From Streptomyces sp. NBC_00234 (GTDB taxonomy: Bacteria > Actinomycetota > Actinomycetes > Streptomycetales > Streptomycetaceae): a stretch of DNA of 64,000 bases. This document shows, one piece after another, positions 45,601 through 53,774 of the stretch (position 1 is the stretch's first letter; each line of letters starts with the position of its first letter). The stretch lies in contig NZ_CP108101.1 in NCBI RefSeq assembly GCF_036195325.1, positions 3,100,001 through 3,164,000 on the forward strand, in the 5' to 3' direction. The notes under the pieces are model-generated. The model made no database searches. It saw nothing but the letters and a program-made list of their open reading frames with translations, and was not told the DNA's origin. The translations under genes and the position numbers were made by a program.

Positions 45601-46301
45601 TGCTCGGCCCGCTGGACTTCGCCGAGTGGCACGCGCGGCACGAGGTGTCGCAGCGGATCGTGGGCCAGCGTCCGCCCAGCCCTGCCGAGCAGCGCGGCGA
45701 TCTGGACTCACCGGCCACCGGCACCCTGCGGCTGAGGCCCGCCGCGCGGACCGCCGCCCCGGGCCCTTCGCCGCTGCCCCGGCTCGTCGTCCTGGCGGAC
45801 GACTTCGACGCTCTGGTCGCCCCCGCGCTCGGCAGCCCCGGCCGTCCCGCCGCCGGGTCCGTCGTCCGTGCCCTGGAAGCCGTGGCCAGGGACGGCGGCC
45901 GGCTCGGCGTCCACCTGGTCGCGACCTCCGCGCGCCCGGACCGCACGGAGGACACCGAACTGGCCCGCGGGGCCCGGCTGCGGATCATCCTCGACGCACC
46001 GGCCGTACCGCCCTCCCCGGACGAACCCGCCCCGGGCCGGGGGAGGCTGGGGCATCCGGACGGCCGGGTCACACCGTTCCAGGGGGGCCGGGTCACCGGC
46101 CGCATCCCCCGTACGGCGACGCTGCGTCCCACCGTCGTCCCGCTGGAATGGGAGCGGATGGGCGATCCGCCCACCCGGCGCCCCGTCCGCGAGCTGGGCA
46201 ACGGACCGACGGACCTGGCGCTGCTGGCCAGCGCCCTGGAGCGGGCGGCCCGTTCGGTGAACGCGGAGCGACTGCCCCCACTTCTCCCCTTCCCCTCCTG
46301 A
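42696..46301 (+). CDS. FHA domain plus EccC/EssC-like FtsK/SpoIIIE protein
   Basis: 1201 residues. Residues 1-90 form a small beta domain. The FHA domain at 102-195 has G-R-S, S140-x2-H143 and S-T-N-G-T, the phosphothreonine-binding residues. A disordered His/Gly/Ser linker runs to about 345. The region 350-680 resembles the part of EccC/EssC before its ATPase modules (L-W-E-R, H-S-P-F-D-L-E-I-V-L near 430). Eight 13-residue repeats follow at about 732-835. The FtsK-like module (870-1150) has P-loop G-P-A-G-S-G-R-T (889-896), with Arg895 in place of the catalytic Lys. No membrane helix is evident. It may be a phospho-regulated, possibly non-hydrolysing relative of type VII ATPases. Confidence 0.85.
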   Translation: MQIRLTVLAPRSGQTPPPARACDVLVTAPAGTALAAVASGLASAVSGPDGSMGGGAVVLFAGRERLDAQRIALGEPPLVDGAVLSLQMPGEDEAVDDAVPAHLHVIAGPDAGGVHLLHGGQIRIGRSADADVPLDDPDVSRLHCAVTVSEDGRVSVADLGSTNGTSLDGTEVHDRPVRLNPGALLRLGESTLRLTSGTRAPVLPTAPDGEGHLRVNRASVTHAPAPGRPEPGSGERYGEGYGTHAAHAYGEAASQGGQVPAGHDAHRYGQDGAHSPATHGHGTRVSPDEAPRRGGIGAWARRLAGGRGEAAHDTAGQADDARATPSSSSSFSASSVSSSAPRRSAAPEGTWPDPAAVLLTALGPGPRLWERDPAHPEALVVRLGTTDRAELPAVPVTVGLREAGSLGLAGPRARLAGLARSVVAQLAALHSPFDLEIVLISTDRTRGTDERRREWAWLGWLPHLRPMHGQDCRLLLAYDREQATARTAELVRRLDEGPLGPGWASVDRATVAEAARRHTGPYTVVIVDGDPGSAALRETTARLAGAGAAAGIHLICLAEAPASSPTSPVDATYDAACRASIAFRECGAVAMLSGDVATALRLLRTAGGRTAGHGTVAAVDAVSVAWAERFGRALAPLREEGSVALPGRPMAAALPPSARLLDELGLARATPASLMARWASTAEEQPGATPRPAASPGPSATDLDTPGSGRTVSTAARVGPQRTAPERDTRDSDRTPYPGTTSYGSGRTPYPGTDHTGSGRTPYPRTDSTGSGRTPYPATDHTGSGRTPYPSTEASGSGRTPYPRTDSTGSGRTPYPATDHTGSGRTPHPRTAAQVQRREEAVGAESVGRGPGGGPAVYAGRPVIVLGAGPRGALSVDLADEGPHLLVEGPAGSGRTELLRAVAASLAAAARPDRLGILLIDGAGSERGEGLRPCTELPHVFTHLVASDPVRMREFAQALGGELKRRAELLGPLDFAEWHARHEVSQRIVGQRPPSPAEQRGDLDSPATGTLRLRPAARTAAPGPSPLPRLVVLADDFDALVAPALGSPGRPAAGSVVRALEAVARDGGRLGVHLVATSARPDRTEDTELARGARLRIILDAPAVPPSPDEPAPGRGRLGHPDGRVTPFQGGRVTGRIPRTATLRPTVVPLEWERMGDPPTRRPVRELGNGPTDLALLASALERAARSVNAERLPPLLPFPS
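44889..45200. repeat. Eight 39-bp tandem repeats in FHA-EccC gene
   Basis: Each unit encodes S-G-R-T-P-Y-P-x-T-D-x-T-G with small changes. Units at 44967-45044 and 45084-45161 are nearly identical, so a 117-bp block was duplicated. R-T-P threonines could be kinase substrates. Confidence 0.9.
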
Positions 46302-46536
46302 CTCCGCGGGCCGAACCGGCCTCCCGGCCGACTGATGCGACGTCACGAGGCCATCACGATCAGCCGGTTGTGGCCGATCGCGGTATTGCGGCGCCCGTGC
46401 CCCGGGCGTAGGACTGTGCGCACGGACGACGTGAACGCACTGAACGCACGACATGTGTACGGAGCGGCAGCGCGCGCAGGCCCATCGGCCCGCGCCACCG
46501 CTCCGCGCACATGCGCGCAGGAGAGACGGGGCAGGG
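46302..46536. other. Upstream region of second sugar ABC operon
   Basis: 235 bases with the operon promoter. Two exact adjacent TGAACGCAC copies (46432-46449) may be an operator. There is no dre-like site here. Confidence 0.4.
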
Positions 46537-47901
46537 ATGCGCACAACCCTTCGCATGCGTAGGGCCGCACTGGTTTGCACCGCCGTCGGGGCACTGGCCC
46601 TCACCGGCTGCGGCGGCGACAGCGACGGCAAGGACGAGCCGGGCAAGGGCTCCGCCAAGGACACCCCGAACCCGTCGAGCGTCGTGTTACCGAAGCTGGA
46701 CGGCGAGAAGATCTCGGTGGCGGCGGTCTGGACCGGGCCGGAGCAGGCCAACTTCACCAAGGTTCTGGGCGAGTTCGAGAAGCGCACGGGAGCGACGGTC
46801 ACCTTCGTCCCGGCGCAGGACCCGATCGTCAACTTCCTCGGTACGAAGGTGGCGGGAGGCCAGCCGCCGGACGTCGCGATGATCCCGCAGGTCGGCGCGA
46901 TCCAGCAGGCCGTGGCGAAGAAGTGGGCCAAGCCGGTGGGCGCCGAGGCGAAGGCCCAGCTGAGCAAGAACTACGCGCAGGTCTGGCAGGACCTCGGAGC
47001 GGTCGACGGCACCCAGTACGGGGTGTACTTCAAAGCCGCGAACAAGTCCCTGATCTGGTACAACGCCAAGGCGTTCGAGAACGCGGGCGCGAGCGAGCCG
47101 AAGACCTGGAAGGACTTCCTGGCCACGGCCGAGACGGTCTCGGCCTCCGGCGTCACCCCGGTCTCGGTCGGCGGCGCGGACGGCTGGACCCTCACCGACT
47201 GGTTCGAGAACATCTACCTCTCCCAGGCGGGCCCGGAGAAGTACGACCAGCTGGCGCAGCACGAGATCAAGTGGACGGACCCGTCCGTGAAGGACGCGCT
47301 CACCACGCTCGCCCAGCTCTTCGGCAAGCCGAGCCTGATCGCGGGCGGCGCCGACGGCGCGCTCCAGACCGAGTTCCCGGCGTCCGTCACGCAGACGTTC
47401 ACCGGCGGGGACCAGCCCAAGGGGGCCATGGTCTTCGAGGGCGACTTCGTCTCCATCAACATCGCGCAGACGAAGGCCGAGATCGGCACGGACGCCAAGG
47501 TGTTCCCGTTCCCGGCGGTCGGCGATGCCTCCCCCGTGGTGACGGGCGGCGACGCGGCGGTGGCCCTGAAGGACAGCAAGGGCGCGCAGGCGCTGCTGAC
47601 CTGGCTGGCCTCCACCGACGCGGCGAAGATCTGGGCCGAGGCGGGCGGGTTCATCTCGCCGAACAAGGGCCTGGACGCCGCCGCGTATCCGAACGACGTC
47701 CAGCGCAAGATGGCCGAGGCACTGATCGCGGCCGGTGACGACGTCCGGTTCGACATGTCCGACCAGGCGCCGCAGTCGTTCGGCGGTACCCCCGGGAAGG
47801 GCGAGTGGAAGACGCTCCAGGACTTCCTGAAGAACCCGAAGGACATCGCGGGGACTCAAGCCAAGCTGGAGTCCGACGCGGCCAAGGCGTACAAGAGCTG
47901 A
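46537..47901 (+). CDS. Sugar ABC transporter substrate-binding lipoprotein with TTA codon
   Basis: 454 residues. Lipoprotein signal ending L-A-L-T-G-C (Cys25), then a solute-binding fold of the COG1653 type. ATG 46537 follows GGGGCAGGG. Leu51 is encoded by TTA at 46687-46689, so translation should depend on the bldA tRNA, tying uptake to development. The next gene starts four bases after the stop. Substrate unknown; the permeases are of the MalF/MalG kind, so a sugar is likely. Confidence 0.9.
   Translation: MRTTLRMRRAALVCTAVGALALTGCGGDSDGKDEPGKGSAKDTPNPSSVVLPKLDGEKISVAAVWTGPEQANFTKVLGEFEKRTGATVTFVPAQDPIVNFLGTKVAGGQPPDVAMIPQVGAIQQAVAKKWAKPVGAEAKAQLSKNYAQVWQDLGAVDGTQYGVYFKAANKSLIWYNAKAFENAGASEPKTWKDFLATAETVSASGVTPVSVGGADGWTLTDWFENIYLSQAGPEKYDQLAQHEIKWTDPSVKDALTTLAQLFGKPSLIAGGADGALQTEFPASVTQTFTGGDQPKGAMVFEGDFVSINIAQTKAEIGTDAKVFPFPAVGDASPVVTGGDAAVALKDSKGAQALLTWLASTDAAKIWAEAGGFISPNKGLDAAAYPNDVQRKMAEALIAAGDDVRFDMSDQAPQSFGGTPGKGEWKTLQDFLKNPKDIAGTQAKLESDAAKAYKS
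46687..46689 (+). promoter_or_regulatory. TTA leucine codon (bldA-dependent)
   Basis: In-frame codon 51 of the binding-protein gene. In Streptomyces TTA is read only by the bldA tRNA, so this acts as a translational control point. It was the only clear one I found in the window. Confidence 0.85.
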
Positions 47902-47905
47902 CGGG

Positions 47906-49267
47906 ATGACGACAGCGGCCAAGGGGGACACCCTCGCGGTGTCCCCCGCCGACCAGCGTCCACGTCAGCACCCGCGCCGGAGCGTGACCGGCACCCGGAA
48001 GATCATCGCGGCGGTGTTCCTGCTGCCCGCGCTGGTCCTTCTCGGCGCGCTCGTGGTCTATCCCATCGTCTACTCCGTCTACCGTTCGTTCTTCGACCAG
48101 GCGGGTACGGGCTTCGCCGGGCTCGACAACTACAAGGCCCTGTTCAGCGACGCCACCATCCGGACCGCGGTCAAGAACAACGCGGTCTGGGTCGTGTTCG
48201 CGCCGACGATCTCCACCGCCCTCGGGCTGATCTTCGCGGTGCTGACCGAACGCATCCGTTGGGGTACGGCGTTCAAGCTGATCGTCTTCATGCCCATGGC
48301 GATCTCGATGCTCGCCGCGGGCATCATCTTCCGCCTGGTGTACGACCAGGCCCCGGAGCGCGGTGTCGCCAACGCCGTATGGGTGGGTGTGCACGACACG
48401 TTCGCCGAGTCGGCGGGCTTCCCGAAGGCGCATCCGCTGCCCGTGCATCCGCTGAAGCCGGGCGGCGGCGGCTCGTTCGTCACGAAGCAGGCGGTGAGGG
48501 CCGGTGAGCCGGTCCTGATTCCGCTCGTCGGCGTGGCACCGGCGAAGATGCCGGGCGACGCCGCACCGGCGAAGGCGGCCACCGGCGGGGACGGGAAGAT
48601 CACCGGCACCGCCTGGCTCGACTTCACCAAGGGGGGCGGCGGCCGGCCCAATGTCGTCGACCCCAAGGAGCTCGGCCTCAAGGGCATCAAGGTCGAGGCG
48701 GTCCGGGACGGCAAGGTGATCGCGTCGGCGACGGCCGGCGCGGACGGTACGTTCACCCTGCCCGCCTCGGCCGACGGCGCCGTCATCCGGCTGCCCGCCG
48801 CCAACTTCGCGGAGCCGTACAACGGCGTCGACTGGCTCGGGCCGTCCCTGGTGACGCCCGGGATCATCGGCAGCTACGTATGGATGTGGGCGGGCTTCGC
48901 CATGGTGCTGATCGCCGCGGGCCTGGCCGGTCTGCCGCGTGAACTCCTGGAAGCGGCCCGGGTGGACGGTGCCAACGAGTGGCAGGTGTTCCGCAGGATC
49001 ACGGTGCCGATGCTCGCACCGGTTCTCGCGGTGGTGCTGGTCACCCTGATGATCAACGTCCTGAAGATCTTCGACCTGGTGTTCATCATCGCGCCGGGTT
49101 CCTCCCAGGACGACGCGAACGTGCTGGCGCTCCAGCTGTACCGGTCCTCGTTCGGCACGGACGCCGACCTGGGGATCGGCAGCGCCATCGCCGTACTCCT
49201 GCTGCTGCTGGTGATCCCGGTGATGCTGTTCAACATCCGCCGGATACGGAAGGAGGGGCGCCGGTGA
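47906..49267 (+). CDS. Sugar ABC permease (MalF type) with inserted extracytoplasmic domain
   Basis: 453 residues, about 150 more than usual. Helices at 33-53, 93-113 and 123-143 are followed by a hydrophilic segment (about 150-318) and then helices from 320, with the E-A-A loop E-L-L-E-A-A-R-V-D-G near 346. The insertion includes a linker rich in Pro, Gly and Lys and, at 230-300, a beta-sandwich-like unit: I-T-G-T-A-W-L-D, G-L-K-G-I-K-V and A-D-G-T-F-T-L, the pattern of SdrD-B/carboxypeptidase-regulatory domains. By topology it lies outside the membrane, where it could hold the binding protein or the cell wall. Confidence 0.9.
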   Translation: MTTAAKGDTLAVSPADQRPRQHPRRSVTGTRKIIAAVFLLPALVLLGALVVYPIVYSVYRSFFDQAGTGFAGLDNYKALFSDATIRTAVKNNAVWVVFAPTISTALGLIFAVLTERIRWGTAFKLIVFMPMAISMLAAGIIFRLVYDQAPERGVANAVWVGVHDTFAESAGFPKAHPLPVHPLKPGGGGSFVTKQAVRAGEPVLIPLVGVAPAKMPGDAAPAKAATGGDGKITGTAWLDFTKGGGGRPNVVDPKELGLKGIKVEAVRDGKVIASATAGADGTFTLPASADGAVIRLPAANFAEPYNGVDWLGPSLVTPGIIGSYVWMWAGFAMVLIAAGLAGLPRELLEAARVDGANEWQVFRRITVPMLAPVLAVVLVTLMINVLKIFDLVFIIAPGSSQDDANVLALQLYRSSFGTDADLGIGSAIAVLLLLLVIPVMLFNIRRIRKEGRR

Positions 49268-50142
49268 CCACCGTGCCGACCGTGAAGGCCAAGCAGTCCC
49301 TCGGCGCGCGGATCGCCGCCCGGGCCGGCGGCGGGGTGATGCGGGTCTTCCTGATCCTGGTGGGCCTGTTCTGGCTGATGCCGACGATCGGGCTGCTGCT
49401 CTCCTCGCTGCGCGGCGCCGACGACATCGCCGCGACCGGCTGGTGGAAGGTCCTCACCGCACCCTCCGAGCTCACCTTCGACAACTACCAGCGCCTGCTC
49501 GACAATTCGGTGATCACCGACTCCCTGCTCAGTACGGTGATGATCACCGTCCCGACCACGCTGCTGGTCGTGGTGATCGGTTCACTCGCCGGATACGCCT
49601 TCGCCTGGATGGAGTTCCCCGGCCGCGACTGGTGGTTCCTCATCGTCGTGGGGCTGTTGGTCGTACCCGTACAGGTCGCCCTGATCCCGGTCTCCGAACT
49701 CTTCGGCGCCATCGGGATATTCGAGACGACCTTCGGCGTGATCATGTTCCACACGGCCTTCGGGCTGCCGTTCGCGATCTTCCTGCTGCGGAACTTCTTC
49801 GCGGAGATCCCGCGCGAACTGCTGGAGGCCGCACGGCTCGACGGGGCGGGCGAGATCAGGCTCTTCACCCGTGTGGTGATGCCGCTGGGCGGACCGGCGA
49901 TCGCCTCGCTCGGGATCTTCCAGTTCCTCTGGGTGTGGAACGACATGCTCGTGGCGCTGATCTTCGCCGATTCCGAGTCACCGCCGATCACCGTGGCGCT
50001 CCAGCAGCAGGTGCGCCAGTTCGGCAACAACATCGACGTACTGGCGCCCGGTGCCTTCGTCTCGATGGTGATTCCGCTGGCCGTCTTCTTCGCGTTCCAG
50101 CGGCAGTTCGTGTCCGGCGTGATGGCGGGCGCCGTCAAGTAG
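49264..50142 (+). CDS. Sugar ABC transporter permease, MalG type
   Basis: 292 residues. GTG 49264 overlaps the preceding TGA (GTGA), so translation is coupled. Six membrane helices, with the E-A-A loop E-L-L-E-A-A-R-L-D-G-A near 195. Normal length, without the insertion of its partner. Last gene of the three-gene operon; the ATPase must be encoded elsewhere. Confidence 0.92.
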   Translation: MTTVPTVKAKQSLGARIAARAGGGVMRVFLILVGLFWLMPTIGLLLSSLRGADDIAATGWWKVLTAPSELTFDNYQRLLDNSVITDSLLSTVMITVPTTLLVVVIGSLAGYAFAWMEFPGRDWWFLIVVGLLVVPVQVALIPVSELFGAIGIFETTFGVIMFHTAFGLPFAIFLLRNFFAEIPRELLEAARLDGAGEIRLFTRVVMPLGGPAIASLGIFQFLWVWNDMLVALIFADSESPPITVALQQQVRQFGNNIDVLAPGAFVSMVIPLAVFFAFQRQFVSGVMAGAVK

Positions 50143-50164
50143 CCGCCTGTCGGAGACGTCAACA

Positions 50165-50200
50165 CGGAGCGGCCCGGTTACCCACAACCGGGCCGCTCCG
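50165..50200 (+). terminator. Terminator of second sugar ABC operon
   Basis: A perfect 15-bp stem (CGGAGCGGCCCGGTT and complement), loop ACCCAC, 22 bases after the permease stop. Confidence 0.75.
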
Positions 50201-50298
50201 GCCCGTATATCCCCCGAATGCCACATCCGGCGTAACCCCATCGGCCCTTCGGCCGTTTGCGAGCCACCTGCCGCCCGCGAGCGACCCATGGATGTGTT

Positions 50299-52569
50299 GT
50301 GCCCCGGTTCAGTGTCATCGTGCCCGCGTACCGGGTCCAGGCGTATCTGCACGAATGCCTGGACTCGGTGTCGGGCCAGTCCTTCAAAGACTTCGAAATC
50401 ATCGTGGTCGACGACGGCTCACCGGACGCCTGCGGCGCCATCGCCGACGAGTACGCCGGACGCGACCACAGGTTCAGCGTCGTCCATCTGCCGGGGAACA
50501 CCGGCCTCGGCCCGGCGCGCAACGCCGGTATCGCCAGGGCGAGCGGGGACTACCTGATCTTCCTCGACGGGGACGACACCCTCCTGCCGGACGCGCTGCA
50601 GACCATCGCCGACCGGATCACGGCGACCGGCGGTCCCGATGTCCTCGTCTACGACTACACCCGCGTGTACTGGAGCGGCGAGACCGTACGCAACCAGCTC
50701 GCCCGGCATCTCGCCGAGACCGGGCCCGCCTCCTTCCGGCTGGCCGACCGCCCCGAGCTGCTCAAGGTCCTGATGGTCGTCTGGAACAAGGCGTACCGCC
50801 GGGAGTTCGTGGAGGCCGAGGGCTTCACCTTCCCGCCCGGATACTACGAGGACACGCCCTGGACCTATCCGGTGCTGATGGCCGCCGGATCGATCGCGGT
50901 CCTCGACAGCGTGTGCGTCGGCTACCGCCAGCGGCGCCGGGGCAACATCCTCTCCACCACCAGCCGCCGCCATTTCGACGTCTTCGACCAGTACGACCGG
51001 GTCTTCGCGTTCATCGACGCGCGCCCCGAGCTCGCCGTCTGGCGGCCGGCGATATTCCGGCGGATGCTCGACCACTTCTCGACGCTGTTCACCTCGCACG
51101 GGAGGCTGCCGCAGGGCACCCGCGCCGAGTTCTTCCGCCGGGCCCGTACCCACTGCGTCCGCTACCGCACGCCCGGCGCCCGTGTCCCGCGCCGGGCACG
51201 CCTGCGCCACGGGCTGTTCCGGCTGGGCGCCCACCGCACGTACCGCCTGCTGTGGGCCGCGCAGCAGCTGCGCGGCGTACTGAGGCTGCGCGTCGCCGCA
51301 CTGCGCCACGCGGTGCGCGGGGCGCTCCTCCAGCTGCACTACCGCGTCCAGCTGCGGCTGCCCGTCCGGCCCCGCGAGGCCGTGTTCGCCGCCTACTGGA
51401 ACCGGGGCTACGCCTGCAATCCGGCCGCGATCGAGGCGAAGGCGCGCGAGCTGGTCCCCGGCCTGCGGACCTCGTGGATCTGCCGCCCCGAGGACGCGCA
51501 CACCGTGCCCACCGGCACCCGCAGGCTGCACCCGGGGACGTACCGCTACTGGACCGCGCTGGCCCGCTCCAAGTACCTCGTGAACAACGTCAACTTCGAC
51601 CGGCGGCTGGTGAAGAGACGCGGCCAGGTGCTGCTGCAGACCCACCACGGGACGCCGCTCAAGACCATGGGGACGGATCTGCTGGACCGTCCGGCGGCGG
51701 CCGGGTCCACGGACTTCGGACAGCTGCTGCGCAACATCGACAAGTGGGACTTCTCCCTCTCCGCGAATCTGCACTCCACGCTCGTCTGGGAGCGGACCTA
51801 CCCCTCCGGCTACACGACGCTGGAGTACGGCTATCCGCGCAACGACGTGTTCCAGCACACGAGCGCGCAGGAGGTGGCCCGGCTGCGCGAGACGCTCGGC
51901 GTCCCGGAGGACTGCACCGCCATCCTGTACGCGCCGACGCACCGCGACTACCGGCGCTCGCAGCGCCACGCCCTGGACCTGGAACGACTCGTCCAGGTCC
52001 TCGGGCCGCGCTACGTCGTCCTGGCCCGCTCCCACTACCTGTACAGCGCCCCGAAGGCACAGGCAGGCCGGACGCCGCATCCCCGGATCATCGACGTCAG
52101 CGACCATCCCTCGCTGGAGGCGCTGTGTCTCGCCTCGGACGCACTGATTACGGACTACTCCTCGCTGATGTTCGACTACGCCAACCTGGACCGTCCGCTC
52201 GTCATCCACCTGGACGACAGCCAGGCGTACGAGGCGGCACGGGGGACGTACTTCGACCTCCAGACCTTCCCGCCCGGAGTGGTCGCCCGCAGCCAGGACG
52301 AGCTGCTCGACATCTTCACCACGGACCACTGGCGCGGTTCCCGGTCCGCGCAGCTGCGGGCGGCGTTCCGGGCCCGGTTCTGTCCGTACGACGACGGGTA
52401 CGCCGCCGAGCGGGTGGTGCGCCGGGTCTTCCTGGGCGAGACGGCCGGGCTGCCCGTGCCCGTACCCCTCAAGGAGCGGCGGCCCTTGGGCACGCTGCCC
52501 CGGCAGACCGCCCCGCGGGCGACGCCGAACCCGTCGAGGGCGGCGACGTCCAGCCCGTCGGCCGACTGA
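50299..52569 (+). CDS. GT2 glycosyltransferase fused to CDP-glycerol glycerophosphotransferase (TagF-like)
   Basis: 756 residues from GTG 50299. GT2 domain 1-250 with V-D-D-G-S near 30 and F-L-D-G-D-D near 87, so the nucleotide-sugar site looks intact. The TagF/TagB domain (about 365-720) includes Q-T-H-H-G-T-P-L-K, Y-A-P-T-H-R-D-Y and T-D-Y-S-S-L-M-F-D-Y, the signatures of poly(polyol phosphate) polymerases. Likely builds a wall glycopolymer with alternating sugar and polyol phosphate, acting at the inner membrane face. The only plus-strand gene of the cluster; convergent with the GT4 gene. Confidence 0.88.
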   Translation: MPRFSVIVPAYRVQAYLHECLDSVSGQSFKDFEIIVVDDGSPDACGAIADEYAGRDHRFSVVHLPGNTGLGPARNAGIARASGDYLIFLDGDDTLLPDALQTIADRITATGGPDVLVYDYTRVYWSGETVRNQLARHLAETGPASFRLADRPELLKVLMVVWNKAYRREFVEAEGFTFPPGYYEDTPWTYPVLMAAGSIAVLDSVCVGYRQRRRGNILSTTSRRHFDVFDQYDRVFAFIDARPELAVWRPAIFRRMLDHFSTLFTSHGRLPQGTRAEFFRRARTHCVRYRTPGARVPRRARLRHGLFRLGAHRTYRLLWAAQQLRGVLRLRVAALRHAVRGALLQLHYRVQLRLPVRPREAVFAAYWNRGYACNPAAIEAKARELVPGLRTSWICRPEDAHTVPTGTRRLHPGTYRYWTALARSKYLVNNVNFDRRLVKRRGQVLLQTHHGTPLKTMGTDLLDRPAAAGSTDFGQLLRNIDKWDFSLSANLHSTLVWERTYPSGYTTLEYGYPRNDVFQHTSAQEVARLRETLGVPEDCTAILYAPTHRDYRRSQRHALDLERLVQVLGPRYVVLARSHYLYSAPKAQAGRTPHPRIIDVSDHPSLEALCLASDALITDYSSLMFDYANLDRPLVIHLDDSQAYEAARGTYFDLQTFPPGVVARSQDELLDIFTTDHWRGSRSAQLRAAFRARFCPYDDGYAAERVVRRVFLGETAGLPVPVPLKERRPLGTLPRQTAPRATPNPSRAATSSPSAD

Positions 52570-52589
52570 GGGCGCAGCCGCCACGGGAT

Positions 52590-52618
52590 GCCGGGCCGGT
52601 GAACGTCTCCGGCCCGGC
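52590..52618. terminator. Bidirectional terminator between convergent glycopolymer genes
   Basis: GCCGGGCCGG and its exact complement around a 9-base loop, in the 56-base gap between the two converging genes. Confidence 0.7.
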
Positions 52619-52625
52619 CCCTCCC

Positions 52626-53774
52626 TCACCGCTCCAGGAAGGCGAAGAGCTCCTCCCAGCGGCGCAGGATCTCCGTCTCGGAGAACCGCTGCACGTTGAC
52701 CCGCGCCCGCTCCCCCATCGCGTCCCGCATCCGCGGGTTGCCGGTGAGCCGCAGCAGCCGGTCGGCCAGGGCGCCGATGTCACCGGCCGCCGCGAGGAGG
52801 CCGTCCTCGCCGTCGCGCACGATCTCCCGGACGCCGGGCGCGCAGTCGAAGGCGGCGCACGGCACCCCGCTCGCCATCGCCTCCATCAGCGCCAGCGGGA
52901 AGCCTTCGCCGCGCGAGGACTGGACGAAGACCGAGGCGTCCGCGAGGGCCCCCGGCACGTCGTCCGTGCGGCCCTTCCACTCGACCGAGCCGTCCAGGCC
53001 CAGTTCGGTGCACCGCGCCCTCAGTTCCGCCTCGTCCTCGCCCGCCCCGTACACGGCGAGCCGCCATTCCGGCCGCTGCGGGGCCACCAGCGCCCAGGTG
53101 TCCAGGAGCATGTCGATGCCCTTCTGGTCACTGAGCCTGCCGATGCTCGCGACGCTCCTCCCGGTGCGCGGGGAGGGCACTTCGGGCAGCCGGGCCAGGG
53201 CGTTCGGCATGAATCCGACGTTGTTCATGCCGTCGCCCGCCCAGATGTCGGCGTCCTCCTCGGTGAGGACGAGCCAGTGGTCCAGGGCGCTGTAGTGGTT
53301 CTTGATCCACCGGTAGCGGTGGCTCGCGCGGGAGTAGTCGTACGACTCGTGACTCATCCCGATCACCCGGTGGCCGGAGGTGTCGGCCTCGCCGACCCAT
53401 TCCATGGCCCACACCTGGGTGACGAGGACGACGGCCCCGGGCGGCGCCGTGCGGAAGATCTCGGAGAGCCGCCGGACCGCGCGCCGCTTCTCCTCGACCC
53501 TGGCCGCCTCCCTCCGCCGCGCCGGAACCCGCAGCCGGTCCCGCAGGGTCCTGGGCGCCCAGGGGGTCGGCGGATGGGCCGGGTACAGGGCGGTGACGGG
53601 AATCCCCGGGGCGTCGGGGAGCGCCATCTTCAGCTCCGAGGCGTGGATGCCGATCACCTGCACCCGGTGTCCGCGCTCCTGGAACAATCGGGCCGTCCGG
53701 TGCGTCCAGCCGGTGACACCGCCGAGCTCGTCCGTGCTGTTGGAAACGATGAATACGTCACGGCTGCGGCTCAT
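52626..53774 (-). CDS. GT4 family glycosyltransferase
   Basis: 382 residues, GT-B fold. G-G-V-T-G-W near 18 is the N-terminal glycine loop. The C-terminal donor-site motif is S-R-G-E-G-F-P-L-A-L-M-E-A-M (E-x7-E, about 292-305). Retaining sugar transferase, probably decorating or extending the wall polymer. ATG 53774 overlaps the stop of the TagF-like gene (ATGA). Last gene of the minus-strand operon. Confidence 0.88.
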   Translation of the reverse strand: MSRSRDVFIVSNSTDELGGVTGWTHRTARLFQERGHRVQVIGIHASELKMALPDAPGIPVTALYPAHPPTPWAPRTLRDRLRVPARRREAARVEEKRRAVRRLSEIFRTAPPGAVVLVTQVWAMEWVGEADTSGHRVIGMSHESYDYSRASHRYRWIKNHYSALDHWLVLTEEDADIWAGDGMNNVGFMPNALARLPEVPSPRTGRSVASIGRLSDQKGIDMLLDTWALVAPQRPEWRLAVYGAGEDEAELRARCTELGLDGSVEWKGRTDDVPGALADASVFVQSSRGEGFPLALMEAMASGVPCAAFDCAPGVREIVRDGEDGLLAAAGDIGALADRLLRLTGNPRMRDAMGERARVNVQRFSETEILRRWEELFAFLER

